Assembly (NCBI RefSeq): GCF_900100075.1
Contig: NZ_FNEG01000001.1
Span: forward strand, 434,001 to 498,000
Length of the DNA: 64,000 nt
Direction of reading: 5' to 3'
From: Chryseobacterium jejuense
GTDB taxonomy: Bacteria > Bacteroidota > Bacteroidia > Flavobacteriales > Weeksellaceae
Below the pieces are notes generated by a model. It had not been told where the DNA came from and did no database searches. It saw only the letters and a program-made list of their open reading frames with translations. The position numbers were made by a program, and so were the translations under genes. Below, in pieces: positions 51,617-59,634 of this stretch (position 1 is its first letter; each line of letters begins with the position of its first letter).

Positions 51617-52495
51617 ATGAAGAAATTTATCCTTGCAGCTTCTGTTCTTGTAGCAGTGTACTCATGCAAAAAAGAAGAAGGCGCAAAAAAAGAAAATACA
51701 ACGGAAGCTTCTTCTGAAGCTCCAAAAAGCAATAATAAAATCGTAACCCTAAGCGGCGGAATTACAGAAATTGTAAGTGCTTTAGGTCATGAAAAAGAAA
51801 TTGTAGGAACAGATGTTACCAGTACATATCCGGCAAGTTTAAAAGCTACTGCTGAAAATCTTGGACATGTAAGATCAATCACGATTGAACCAATTATGGC
51901 AGTAAATCCTACTTTGGTTTTAGCTTCGGACAAAGACATCAATCCTGAATTATTAGGGAAGATCAAATCATCCGGAATTAAAGTTGACATTTTCAAACAG
52001 GAATATACCGTTGAAGGCACTAAAAAACTGATTGAAGATGTAGCCAAAGCAATCGGAAATACAGATTATCAGAAATTGAATGATAAAATTGATGCTGATC
52101 TGAAGCAGATTCAGCCAATCACTAAAAAACCAAAAGTATTATTCATTTATGCAAGAGGAAATATGCTGATGGTAGCAGGTAAAAATACGCCTATGGCTGC
52201 TTTAATTAATCTTGCAGGTGGAGAAAATGCAGTTAATGAATTTGAAGATTTCAAACCATTAACTCCGGAAGCGGTTGTAAAAGCTAATCCTGATGTATTG
52301 TTCTTCTTTGAAACAGGACTACAGGGAGCAGGTGGAAACGAAGGAGCATTAAAGATGCCGGGAGTTTCCCAGACTAATGCCGGGAAAAATAAGAAGATCA
52401 TCGCAATGGATGGAGGGTTAGTTTCAGGTTTTGGACCTAGACTAGGAGAAGCAGCAGTTGGATTAAACAAACTTTTAATTGAAAACACAAAGTAA
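51617..52495 (+). CDS. hmuT: Haem ABC transporter substrate-binding lipoprotein (HmuT-like)
   Basis: The 292-residue protein has a lipoprotein signal (MKKFILAASVLVAVYSC; Cys17) and a Lys/Glu-rich linker. It has the class III binding-protein fold: NNKIVTLSGGITEIVSALGHEKEIVGTDVTSTYPASLK, then AVNPTLVLASDKDI and the central VLFIYARGNMLMVAGKNTPMAALINLAGGENAV. The YP dyad used for haem coordination in ShuT/PhuT may correspond to the Tyr in TYPA (about residue 71), an inference. It delivers haem to the permease encoded next. Confidence 0.9.
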   Translation: MKKFILAASVLVAVYSCKKEEGAKKENTTEASSEAPKSNNKIVTLSGGITEIVSALGHEKEIVGTDVTSTYPASLKATAENLGHVRSITIEPIMAVNPTLVLASDKDINPELLGKIKSSGIKVDIFKQEYTVEGTKKLIEDVAKAIGNTDYQKLNDKIDADLKQIQPITKKPKVLFIYARGNMLMVAGKNTPMAALINLAGGENAVNEFEDFKPLTPEAVVKANPDVLFFFETGLQGAGGNEGALKMPGVSQTNAGKNKKIIAMDGGLVSGFGPRLGEAAVGLNKLLIENTK

Positions 52496-52508
52496 ACTAT
52501 ACTTTTAC

Positions 52509-53519
52509 ATGACAATAAGTACTATACTGCTTGTTAGCATAGCAGTATGGTCTATTAATACAGGGGTTTACGACTTTGGTGGTAAATCTGCATTTAAAGT
52601 TTTAGCAAAAGTAATACAGGGTGATTCCGGGTTATCATTAAGTGATAAATATGTAGTTTGGGATGTAAGAGCAGCCAGAATCATCATGGCTATTTTAATT
52701 GGAAGTATGTTGTCTGTTTCAGGAACAAGCTTACAAGGGCTTTTTAAGAATCCTCTGGCAACAGGAGATTTAATAGGTCTTACGTCAGGTGCAACACTAT
52801 TGGCCGCTATTGCGATTGTTTTAGGAGGACATTTTAAAGAATACCTGCCTGAAGCCGTACAATTTTCACTGGTGGGAATATCTGCATTCATAGGATCTTT
52901 TTTATCAATGATGCTGGTGTACAGAATTTCTACAAGTGGTGGAAAGACCAATGTGGTGATGATGTTGTTGACAGGAGTTGCCATTACGGCCATTGGTTTT
53001 TCCATTACAGGTTTTTTAATATACATATCAAAAGATGAGCAGCTTAGAGATCTTACATTTTGGAATTTGGGAAGTTTAGCAGCAGCAACATGGACAAAGA
53101 ATATTATTCTGGCCATTGTAATGATTGGAGCTTATATTATTTTACTGCCTAAAGGAAAAGCTTTGAATGCAATGATGTTGGGAGAAAAAGATGCTCAGCA
53201 TTTAGGAATTAATGTAGAAAGGCTGAAGAAGCAGATCATTATCATTGTAGCATTAATGGTGGGAAGCTGTGTTGCATTTTCAGGAACAATTGGTTTTGTA
53301 GGTCTTATTGTACCTTATATTTTAAGACTGTTATTCAAATCAAATTATACCTTTATTCTGCCTTTGTCAGCCGTGTTTGGAAGTATTTTACTTCTTACAG
53401 CAGACACATTCAGCAGAAGTATTGTAGAGCCTTCAGAACTGCCAATCGGAATTCTGACCGCCTTAATGGGAGGACCTATTTTTATCGCTATATTGGTTAA
53501 ATTTAAAAAATCACTGTAA
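52509..53519 (+). CDS. hmuU: FecCD/BtuC-type haem ABC permease (HmuU-like)
   Basis: The protein has about 336 residues and ten membrane segments of the FecCD family. Characteristic stretches are DVRAARIIMAILIGSMLSVSGTSLQGLFKNPLATGDLIGLTSGA (about 50-93), AHLGI-like DAQHLGINVERLK (coupling helix), SCVAFSGTIGFVGLIVPYILRLL and ELPIGILTALMGGPIFIAILVK. The frame also allows a TTG start at 52479 that overlaps hmuT by 17 bases and would add 10 residues, so the exact start is uncertain. It ends on the first base of the ATPase gene. Confidence 0.92.
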   Translation: MTISTILLVSIAVWSINTGVYDFGGKSAFKVLAKVIQGDSGLSLSDKYVVWDVRAARIIMAILIGSMLSVSGTSLQGLFKNPLATGDLIGLTSGATLLAAIAIVLGGHFKEYLPEAVQFSLVGISAFIGSFLSMMLVYRISTSGGKTNVVMMLLTGVAITAIGFSITGFLIYISKDEQLRDLTFWNLGSLAAATWTKNIILAIVMIGAYIILLPKGKALNAMMLGEKDAQHLGINVERLKKQIIIIVALMVGSCVAFSGTIGFVGLIVPYILRLLFKSNYTFILPLSAVFGSILLLTADTFSRSIVEPSELPIGILTALMGGPIFIAILVKFKKSL

Positions 53520-54292
53520 TGATCAAGGCACATCAAATTAATTACAAGCATAAAGAATTCCGAATTCTTGATGGAGTAGATGTTTCATTGGAATATGGAG
53601 AATTTTTAGCAATTGTTGGCCCTAACGGAGCAGGGAAGTCAAGCCTTTTAAGTGTTTTGGCTCATGAAGTGAAATCTGAAAAGAAAAAAGTCTTATTTAA
53701 AGATAAACACATTGAAGACTGGAGTGTAAAAGAACTTTCAATGCATAAAGCAAAGTTTTCACAACATAACAGCAACGATATTCCTCTTGAAGTAAAAGAC
53801 GTTGTGATGATGGGCAGATATCCATATTTTGATGCCCAACCGGGAAAAGAAGATCTTGAAGCAATGAACAATAAGATGTACGAAACAGATATTTTTCATC
53901 TCAAAGAAAGAGAATATAACTCTCTTTCAGGAGGAGAAAAACAGCGTGTACACCTTTCAAGAGTAATGGCACAACTGGAAAATGATATTGCCCATAAATT
54001 GGCTTTTCTGGATGAACCTCTGAATAATCTGGATATAAAACATCAATACAAAGCACTGGAAATTATCAAAAACTTCACTAAGAAAGCAAACAGTGCTATT
54101 GTTGTTCTCCATGATCTGAACCTTGCCGCTCAGTTTGCGGATAAAATTTTATTAATGAAATCAGGACAGGTTTCCGCTTATGGAACTCCACAGGAAGTTT
54201 TTACAGCAGAGAATATCAGTAATGCTTATAACTTCCCATGTACCATTTGCGAACATCCTATTACCAATAACCCAATGATCATTTTTGGATAA
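53519..54292 (+). CDS. hmuV: Haem ABC transporter ATP-binding protein (HmuV-like)
   Basis: The 257-residue ATPase has Walker A GPNGAGKSS (about 36-44), Q-loop FSQHNSND, signature LSGGEKQRVH, Walker B LAFLDEPLNNLD and the H-loop VVLHDLNLAAQFADK. These match the BtuD/HmuV subfamily of iron-siderophore, vitamin B12 and haem importers. It overlaps hmuU by one base (TAATG) and lies 2 bases before the methyltransferase gene, so translation is tightly coupled. Confidence 0.94.
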   Translation: MIKAHQINYKHKEFRILDGVDVSLEYGEFLAIVGPNGAGKSSLLSVLAHEVKSEKKKVLFKDKHIEDWSVKELSMHKAKFSQHNSNDIPLEVKDVVMMGRYPYFDAQPGKEDLEAMNNKMYETDIFHLKEREYNSLSGGEKQRVHLSRVMAQLENDIAHKLAFLDEPLNNLDIKHQYKALEIIKNFTKKANSAIVVLHDLNLAAQFADKILLMKSGQVSAYGTPQEVFTAENISNAYNFPCTICEHPITNNPMIIFG

Positions 54293-54294
54293 CC

Positions 54295-54945
54295 ATGGAA
54301 AAAGAAGAACTAAAAATCCTCGCACAGAATCTAGCCAATCCCCAGGGAGAAAAAGGTATAGAGATTGGTGAAATGATGAATGCCACTAATATTGGTATGA
54401 CATCTGAGAGTATCAGAACCCTTTTGATAGAAGACGACCAGGAAATTCTTGAAATAGGCCACGGAAATGCTGGCCATCTGAAGAATATTTTAAGCTTGGC
54501 TCAAGGTCTGAAATATACAGGAATTGATATCTCTGAAACCATGCATAATGAAGCTAAAAAATTGAATAAAGAATTCGAAAATAAAGCGGAATTTGTACTG
54601 TATGAGGGAAAAAAACTTCCTTTTCATGATGAGACTTTTGATAAAATATTTACAGTGAATACCGTCTATTTCTGGGAAGAACCTGTAGATTTTTTAAATG
54701 AGGTGTATAGAGTTTTGAAAGATGACGGAACGTTTGTTCTCACTTTCGGACAAAGAGATTTTATGGAAAAACTTCCGTTTACAGCTTATGATTTTACCCT
54801 CTATAATAATGATGAAATGGAAGAGCTCGTATCTAAAAGTCATTTTAAGAGAATGAAAACTTCTGAAAAAGAAGAAGAAATAAAAAGCAAAACAGGAAAC
54901 GAAACAATACAAAGAACGTATACAATTTTAACAATAAAAAAATAA
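54295..54945 (+). CDS. Class I SAM-dependent methyltransferase in the haem operon
   Basis: The 216-residue protein has a Methyltransf_11/25-type Rossmann fold: motif I ILEIGHGNAGHLKNIL (about 49-64; E-I-G-x-G-x-A variant), acidic residue motif YTGIDISETM, motif II GKKLPFHDETFDKIFTVNTVYFWEEP and motif III VYRVLKDDGTFVLTF. The substrate is unknown. Its place between hmuV and hmuS, with gaps of 2 and 4 bases, suggests a role in haem use, such as acting on a tetrapyrrole breakdown product, but this is inference only. Confidence 0.9.
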   Translation: MEKEELKILAQNLANPQGEKGIEIGEMMNATNIGMTSESIRTLLIEDDQEILEIGHGNAGHLKNILSLAQGLKYTGIDISETMHNEAKKLNKEFENKAEFVLYEGKKLPFHDETFDKIFTVNTVYFWEEPVDFLNEVYRVLKDDGTFVLTFGQRDFMEKLPFTAYDFTLYNNDEMEELVSKSHFKRMKTSEKEEEIKSKTGNETIQRTYTILTIKK

Positions 54946-54949
54946 AATA

Positions 54950-55978
54950 ATGAGCACGATAGTTAATGATTTAAAGGCAAAGTGGGAAGCTCTGAAAGCA
55001 GAAAATCCACATGTGAGAATAAGAAATGCTGCAGCACAATTTGAGGTAAGTGAAGCTGAATTATTAGTAACAAGCATAGGAGAAGGTGTAACAGTGTTGA
55101 ACCCTGATTTTCCGGGAATTCTTACGGAAGCAGAAAAATTAGGAAAAGTAATGGCACTTACCCGTAATGATGAATGTGTTCATGAAAGAAAAGGAATTTA
55201 CCAGAACGGAGACTTCAGCAGTCCACATGCACAGCTTTTCGTAGGAGAAGATATTGATCTTAGAATTTTCCTTAATCACTGGAAATTTGCATTTGCAGTA
55301 GTAGAAGGAGATAAGAAAAGTCTTCAGTTCTTCGGAAAAGACGGATTGGCATTGCATAAAATCTATTTGACTAAAAACAGTGATGAAGCTGCTTTTGATG
55401 CTATCACTGAACAATTTAAAGCAGAAGATCAGAATCAGGCTTTCACCTTTGAAGCAGTAGCTCCAAAACAGGCAGAGAAGCCAGATGCGGAAATAGATGT
55501 TGAAGGGTTCAAAAAAGCATGGACAGAATTAAAAGATACTCACGATTTCTTCATGATGACCAGAAAATTCGGGGTAAGCAGAACACAGGCTTTAAGATTG
55601 GCTCCGGAAGGATTTACTCAAAAGATTGATAACTCAAAAGTAGTCAATATCCTTGAAGAAGCTTCTGAAAAGGGTACTCCAATCATGGTCTTTGTTGGAA
55701 ACAGAGGTATTATCCAGATTCATACCGGAAACGTGAAAAAAACTCTTTGGCACCAGCAATGGTTCAATGTAATGGATCCTGATTTCAACCTGCATTTAGA
55801 TGTAACGAAAATTGCAGAAGCATGGATCGTGAAAAAACCAACTGAAGACGGAGAAGTTACGGCTATCGAAGTATTCAATAAAGAAGGAGATTTCATTGCT
55901 CAGTTCTTTGGAAAAAGAAAACCAGGAATTCCTGAACTTCAGGAATGGAAAGATCTTGTAGCAACTCTTGAACAATAA
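54950..55978 (+). CDS. hmuS: Haem-handling/degrading protein, HmuS/HemS family
   Basis: The 342-residue cytoplasmic protein has the duplicated HemS fold. The first half holds RIRNAAAQFEVSEAELLVTSIGEGVTVLNPDFPGILTEAEKLGKVMALTRNDECVHERKG, and the second ends AEAWIVKKPTEDGEVTAIEVFNKEGDFIAQFFGKRKPG with the R-G-I-I-Q-I-H-T-G-N segment (about residues 253-262). HemS-type proteins bind haem after import, and some degrade it with or without iron release. It is the last gene of the operon and has a terminator 22 bases after the stop. Confidence 0.93.
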   Translation: MSTIVNDLKAKWEALKAENPHVRIRNAAAQFEVSEAELLVTSIGEGVTVLNPDFPGILTEAEKLGKVMALTRNDECVHERKGIYQNGDFSSPHAQLFVGEDIDLRIFLNHWKFAFAVVEGDKKSLQFFGKDGLALHKIYLTKNSDEAAFDAITEQFKAEDQNQAFTFEAVAPKQAEKPDAEIDVEGFKKAWTELKDTHDFFMMTRKFGVSRTQALRLAPEGFTQKIDNSKVVNILEEASEKGTPIMVFVGNRGIIQIHTGNVKKTLWHQQWFNVMDPDFNLHLDVTKIAEAWIVKKPTEDGEVTAIEVFNKEGDFIAQFFGKRKPGIPELQEWKDLVATLEQ

Positions 55979-55999
55979 ATAATTAGATGATTTTAAGGG

Positions 56000-56038
56000 G
56001 GCCGTTTTGTTTGTAACATTCAAAGCGGTCTTTTTCTT
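56000..56038 (+). terminator. Terminator after hmuS
   Basis: GGCCGTTTTG and CAAAGCGGTC pair along all ten positions if two G-U pairs are allowed, loop of 11, followed by a T-run. Confidence 0.75.
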
Positions 56039-56116
56039 TTATATTTTGGAAAGCATTGTAAAAAGCCCCAAAATATTACGTAATTTATGGTTAAATTAAA
56101 ATAGAAAAGATAAACA

Positions 56117-56989
56117 ATGAAGAATATTTTGATAGCAATTTTGCTGACGGGTTTCTGTTCACTCAATGCACAGAACTTTAAAGCATATCAGTTTTACGAC
56201 CAAAAGGGTAAAGAGATAAAAACAGATAAATTGGTTAAGGAATTGGCAGATTATGATGTAGTTTTCTTTGGTGAAAATCATAACAGTTCCATCAATCACT
56301 GGCTTCAGCTTAAAATAACAGAAGCTTTGTATGAAAAGAAAAACGGACAGCTTATTCTGGGTGCTGAAATGTTTGAAAGAGATAATCAGGCTCAGCTGAA
56401 TCAATATTTAAGCGGAAAATTTGATGCGAAAGCATTGAAAGACTCCGCCCGTCTATGGAATAATTACGCTACAGATTACAAACCATTGGTAGATCTTGCT
56501 AAAAATAAAAAACTGAACTTCATCGCAACGAATATTCCAAGAAGATATGCCTCACAAACGGCAAAAGAAGGCTTGGAATCTCTGAATAAATTAAGCGATA
56601 AAGAGAAAACATATATCGCTCAATTGCCCATTAAAGTAACTTTAGACACACCAGGATATACCGAAATGAAAGCCATGATGGGTGATCATGCAGAAGGTAC
56701 TAAAGTAATGAATTTTATCTCAGCACAGGCTACAAAAGATGCTACCATGGCTGAATCTATCCTAAAAAACATCCAGGCAGGGAAAACCTTTATTCATTAT
56801 AACGGTAATTATCACAGCAAAGAATTTGGCGGAACTTATTGGTATATCAAACAGAAAAATCCAAATTTAAAAATGGCTGTAATTTCTGTTTTTGAATCAG
56901 AAGATCCTGAACTGAAAGTTCCTTCAAAAGATTATATCCCAACGGAGTTCAACCTTGTTATTCCCGGTGATATGACGAAGACTTTTTAA
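56117..56989 (+). CDS. ChaN-like haem-binding family protein
   Basis: The 290-residue protein has a signal peptide (MKNILIAILLTGFCSLNAQ) and the ChaN/cofactor-haem-binding 2 pattern: DYDVVFFGENHNSSINHWLQLKITEALYEKKNGQLILGAEMFERDNQAQLNQYLSG, then ARLWNNYATDYKPLVDLAKNKKLNFIATNIPRRYA and FIHYNGNYHSKEFGGTYWYIKQK. Campylobacter ChaN binds two stacked haems and is iron-regulated. It is separated by a terminator from hmuS but lies next to the haem operon. It is not a lipoprotein, since no lipobox is seen. Confidence 0.88.
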   Translation: MKNILIAILLTGFCSLNAQNFKAYQFYDQKGKEIKTDKLVKELADYDVVFFGENHNSSINHWLQLKITEALYEKKNGQLILGAEMFERDNQAQLNQYLSGKFDAKALKDSARLWNNYATDYKPLVDLAKNKKLNFIATNIPRRYASQTAKEGLESLNKLSDKEKTYIAQLPIKVTLDTPGYTEMKAMMGDHAEGTKVMNFISAQATKDATMAESILKNIQAGKTFIHYNGNYHSKEFGGTYWYIKQKNPNLKMAVISVFESEDPELKVPSKDYIPTEFNLVIPGDMTKTF

Positions 56990-57240
56990 TTAAATATCTC
57001 GCAGATCACACAGGTTTCGCAGATTTTTAATTGTAAAAAATAATAATTCTATTTACAGGATTAATCAACATACAGATATCAAATTCAATAGGAACGGGCT
57101 TTAGCCCGTTCTTTCTTTATATCAAAATTCCAATGGCTTTAGCCGAAACCTAATAATGATAACACCAATAGAGAATTAACGGCTAACAGTAACCTCCAGT
57201 TTCTTACCTTAAAATTCCAACACCATTACCCATTTTTATC
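56990..57240. repeat. Intergenic repeats and hairpin
   Basis: TCTCGCAGATCACACAGG…CGCAGATTTTT (56997-57033) belongs to the dispersed family. GAACGGGC-TTTA-GCCCGTTC followed by TTTCTTT (57092-57118) is a perfect hairpin that probably terminates the ChaN-like gene. Confidence 0.65.
57092..57118 (+). terminator. Hairpin terminator after the ChaN-like gene
   Basis: GAACGGGC and GCCCGTTC, 8-bp GC-rich stem, TTTA loop, T-rich tail. The sequence is of the intergenic-palindrome type. Confidence 0.65.
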
Positions 57241-57250
57241 TAACAATCTC

Positions 57251-57258
57251 TACCTTTG
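57251..57258 (+). promoter_or_regulatory. -7 box of the exported PDF-like gene
   Basis: TACCTTTG matches TAnnTTTG, 18 bases before the ATG. Confidence 0.55.
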
Positions 57259-57275
57259 CTCTACATCCAATTGAT

Positions 57276-57905
57276 ATGAGAAAAATATCCATTCTATTTA
57301 TACTTTTTGTAGCGGTATTAAATGCCCAAAAACTGACTTCTGATGAACTGTCTATTATCAATGGAGGGAATGCAGATACTGCCTTACCCATCTATCAGAC
57401 TACCAATGATCATCAACATAAAACTTTGCTGAGTATTTCTTCAGAAATCAATCCAACTGATCAAAGTACGGCTGTTCTCGTAAAAAGAATGAAAGAATCT
57501 CTTCTTTCAACCGATGGTGGAGTAGGTATTGCCGCTCCGCAGGTAGGAATTAACCGAAAAGTGATTTGGGTGCAACGCTTTGACAAAGAAGGAACTCCTT
57601 TAGAATATTTTATCAATCCTGTGATTGTATGGAGATCTGATTTGCAGAATCTAGGTCCTGAAGGTGATTTATCAATTCCTGATTTCAGAGATCAGTTTTA
57701 CAGAAGCAAAGTCATTCAACTGGAATATGTGGATTTAAAAGGCCAGAAATACTCTGAAATAATAGAAGGTTTCACAGCGGTGATCTTCCAACATGAAATT
57801 GACCACCTTTTCGGAATTTTAATATCTGATAAAAAAGAAAAAGAGAAAAATGATTCTTACCAAAAGGTAGATGCCTACCAGAAAAGTAATCTGAATAAGA
57901 GATAA
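57276..57905 (+). CDS. Exported peptide deformylase-like protein with altered metal ligand
   Basis: The 209-residue protein has a signal peptide (MRKISILFILFVAVLNAQ), unusual for a deformylase, which acts on nascent chains in the cytoplasm. Motif I is intact (GVGIAAPQ, residues 82-89), as is motif III (HEIDH, His173, Glu174, His177). Motif II, normally EGCLS, reads EGDLS, so the metal-ligand cysteine is replaced by Asp131. The C-terminus is a charged tail (DKKEKEKNDSYQKVDAYQK). It is either a metal-dependent hydrolase with a His2-Asp site and a new periplasmic substrate, or a non-catalytic relative. It should not be called def without another copy being excluded. Confidence 0.85.
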   Translation: MRKISILFILFVAVLNAQKLTSDELSIINGGNADTALPIYQTTNDHQHKTLLSISSEINPTDQSTAVLVKRMKESLLSTDGGVGIAAPQVGINRKVIWVQRFDKEGTPLEYFINPVIVWRSDLQNLGPEGDLSIPDFRDQFYRSKVIQLEYVDLKGQKYSEIIEGFTAVIFQHEIDHLFGILISDKKEKEKNDSYQKVDAYQKSNLNKR

Positions 57906-57945
57906 AACTTAATATGAGTAATGAGTAATGAAGCGCCAGCTAAAA

Positions 57946-58035
57946 AGATTACTTCATCAAATCGATTTATCGATTCATTCTTTGCTCACTTAAAGCTAAA
58001 GCATTACGAAAATCAAACTTTGCGTTTAAGAAAAA
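57946..58035 (+). repeat. Solo GxxExxY-associated element fragment
   Basis: ACTTCATCA, a hairpin AATCGAT-tt-ATCGATT, TTTGCTCACTTAAA and the terminal AAACTTTGCGTTTAAG keep the order of the right half of the elements at 22247-22795. No GxxExxY gene follows. Confidence 0.6.
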
Positions 58036-58069
58036 CATTAATCACATTACAGTCTAAATTCCACGTGCT

Positions 58070-58126
58070 AAAATACCCACAATCATCTGTGTACATCTGA
58101 GAAAATCTTTGGTTAAAGATAAAAAT
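58070..58126 (+). repeat. Direct repeat, left arm
   Basis: AAAATACCCACAATCATCTG … CTGAGAAAATC … GGTTAAA-type 57-base block, repeated with about four differences at 58632-58688. The arms flank the 58137-58583 gene. Confidence 0.75.
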
Positions 58127-58136
58127 TAGGATTATT

Positions 58137-58583
58137 TCACTTATTATTTACCCTATATCGTAAAATGAAGTCCCTACCATTTTCATATTCAGCAGGATTA
58201 ACATAAGAGATAACGCCAATATCAGACTCTAAAATTTCTTTAAGCTTATTGAAATAGGTTTGCATAATTTCCTCGGTGGTATCCATTGTGAGACTAATGA
58301 TTAACTTATCATCATCAGTAATGTTGGCTCCAATCATTATTTTGTAAGGATTACTATCATATTTATTCCAAAGGAAGGTTTGATCTAAAGCTTTATTTTT
58401 GATAAAATAATTGATCATTTCATCTTCTGTTTTAAAAATGTAATTTTCGTTATTCGGTGGAAAAGTATAACCAGGATTTAGCTTTTCATAGTTAGGAAGA
58501 AATATGTTCAAAACTAAATCAATTATAGTTTTTGATTTTTGTCCTGCATAGACCTGACAGATTATATTCCTAACTATTTCCAT
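58137..58583 (-). CDS. Hypothetical protein between direct repeats
   Basis: The 148-residue cytoplasmic protein (MEIVRNIICQVYAGQKSKTIIDLVLNIFLPNYEKLNPGYTFPPNNENYIF…) has mixed alpha/beta character, no signal and no recognised catalytic motif. A TEDEMINYFIKNKALDQTFLWNK segment and the C-terminal SDIGVISYVNPAEYENGRDFILRY might suit an immunity-like protein, but I do not recognise the family. It sits alone on the minus strand in a cassette bounded by 57-base direct repeats. Confidence 0.75.
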   Translation of the reverse strand: MEIVRNIICQVYAGQKSKTIIDLVLNIFLPNYEKLNPGYTFPPNNENYIFKTEDEMINYFIKNKALDQTFLWNKYDSNPYKIMIGANITDDDKLIISLTMDTTEEIMQTYFNKLKEILESDIGVISYVNPAEYENGRDFILRYRVNNK

Positions 58584-58631
58584 TTTAATAAAACATTATT
58601 TCTACAAATATATAACACAAATATAGTATTT

Positions 58632-58688
58632 AAAATACCCACAATCATCTGTGTTCATCTGAGAAAATCAGTGGTTAAAAATAAAAAA
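58632..58688 (+). repeat. Direct repeat, right arm
   Basis: Second copy of the block at 58070-58126, 562 bases downstream in the same orientation. Confidence 0.75.
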
Positions 58689-58722
58689 TGAGCTGTTTTT
58701 ATCTCAAAAACAGCTCATTTTA
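58687..58722 (-). terminator. Terminator of the ohr operon
   Basis: ATGAGCTGTTTTT and AAAAACAGCTCAT form a 13-bp stem with a short loop; on the minus strand a T-run follows, 23 bases after the ohr stop. Confidence 0.85.
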
Positions 58723-58744
58723 ATATAATTATAAAAAAATCGGA

Positions 58745-59170
58745 TTAATCATTGTTGGTTACAGAAAGCTTAACCTCAATATTGTTTCTCGTTGCATTAG
58801 AATAAGGACAAATCTGATGTGCTTTCTCCGTTAAAGATTGAGCTTCTTCAATAGAAACTCCAGGGATATTAACGTCCAGTTCCACAGCCAAACCAAAACC
58901 TCCGTTTTCAATCTGTCCTATGCTTACCTGAGCAGCAACCGTAGTTTCACCGGTTTTAACTTTACCCAAGCTGATTACTCTGTTTAAAGCACTATCGAAA
59001 CATGCAGAATATCCGGCAGCAAAAAGCATTTCAGGATTCGTGAAATCATCATTAGCTCCACCTAATGCTTTCGGCATTTTTACTTCAAGATTCAACACTC
59101 CGTTTTCACTTTTTACATGACCATTTCTTCCGCCAGTAGCAGTGACTTTTGTTGTATATAATGTTTTCAT
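58745..59170 (-). CDS. ohr: Organic hydroperoxide resistance protein (Ohr/OsmC family)
   Basis: Ohr reduces organic and lipid hydroperoxides with a redox cysteine pair and lipoyl-type reductants. The 141-residue protein has the expected length and both cysteines: Cys57 in MLFAAGYSACFDSAL and Cys121 in HQICPYSNATRNNIEVKL. The N-terminus TLYTTKVTATGGRNGHVKSENGVLNLEV is typical of the Ohr, not the OsmC, branch. It overlaps ohrR by one base (TAATG), so the two are cotranslated in an operon with an upstream nitroreductase gene. Confidence 0.95.
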   Translation of the reverse strand: MKTLYTTKVTATGGRNGHVKSENGVLNLEVKMPKALGGANDDFTNPEMLFAAGYSACFDSALNRVISLGKVKTGETTVAAQVSIGQIENGGFGLAVELDVNIPGVSIEEAQSLTEKAHQICPYSNATRNNIEVKLSVTNND

Positions 59171-59604
59171 TATTTTTCTATTTTGTTTAGTATTTTTAAA
59201 ACTGTTTCTTTGAGCTCCAACAGTTCTTCAGGTTTTATCCCGATCTTTTCCTGGATCTTACCCGGAATTTCACAGGCCTTTTTCTGAAGCTGTTTTCCGG
59301 CTTCAGCTAGAAATACTTCAACAACTCTTTCGTCCTCTTTTTTACGTTTTCTTATGATAAATCCTTTTGTCTCCAGTCTTTTGAGAAGGGGAGTTAATGT
59401 TCCACTATCCAGAAAAAGCTTTTCTCCAATATGGCTTACTGTAAGTCCATCACTGTTCCATAGTACCATCATTACAAGGTATTGTGGGTAAGTGATATCC
59501 AGTTCATCAAGAAAAGGACGGTATAATCCGGTGATTTCTTTAGCGATGACATATAATGGGAAACAGATCTGGTTTTCTAGTTTGGGTGTATTTGAATGTT
59601 CCAT
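59170..59604 (-). CDS. ohrR: MarR-family peroxide-sensing repressor OhrR
   Basis: The 144-residue winged-helix repressor carries the conserved N-terminal reactive Cys14 in ENQICFPLYVIAKEITGLYRPFLDELDITYPQYLVMMVLW, the signature of OhrR. The DNA-binding part is TVSHIGEKLFLDSGTLTPLLKRLETKGFIIRKRKKEDERVVEVFL. Oxidation by organic peroxides releases it from DNA. It is co-transcribed with ohr and the nitroreductase gene, and a palindromic operator upstream of the nitroreductase gene is the likely target, giving autoregulation. Confidence 0.94.
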   Translation of the reverse strand: MEHSNTPKLENQICFPLYVIAKEITGLYRPFLDELDITYPQYLVMMVLWNSDGLTVSHIGEKLFLDSGTLTPLLKRLETKGFIIRKRKKEDERVVEVFLAEAGKQLQKKACEIPGKIQEKIGIKPEELLELKETVLKILNKIEK

Positions 59605-59634
59605 AAGATTGAGTACGAAAGATTCGTGAAGGTA

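Larger units (their letters stand above)
57906..58136. repeat. Intergenic region with solo structured element and direct repeat
   Basis: The solo GxxExxY-type element (57946-58035) is followed by a direct-repeat arm (58070-58126) that recurs beyond the next gene. No gene is seen. Confidence 0.6.

Noticed and set aside
57276..57905. Housekeeping peptide deformylase def
   Set aside because: The signal peptide and the missing motif II cysteine make a role in nascent-chain deformylation unlikely.
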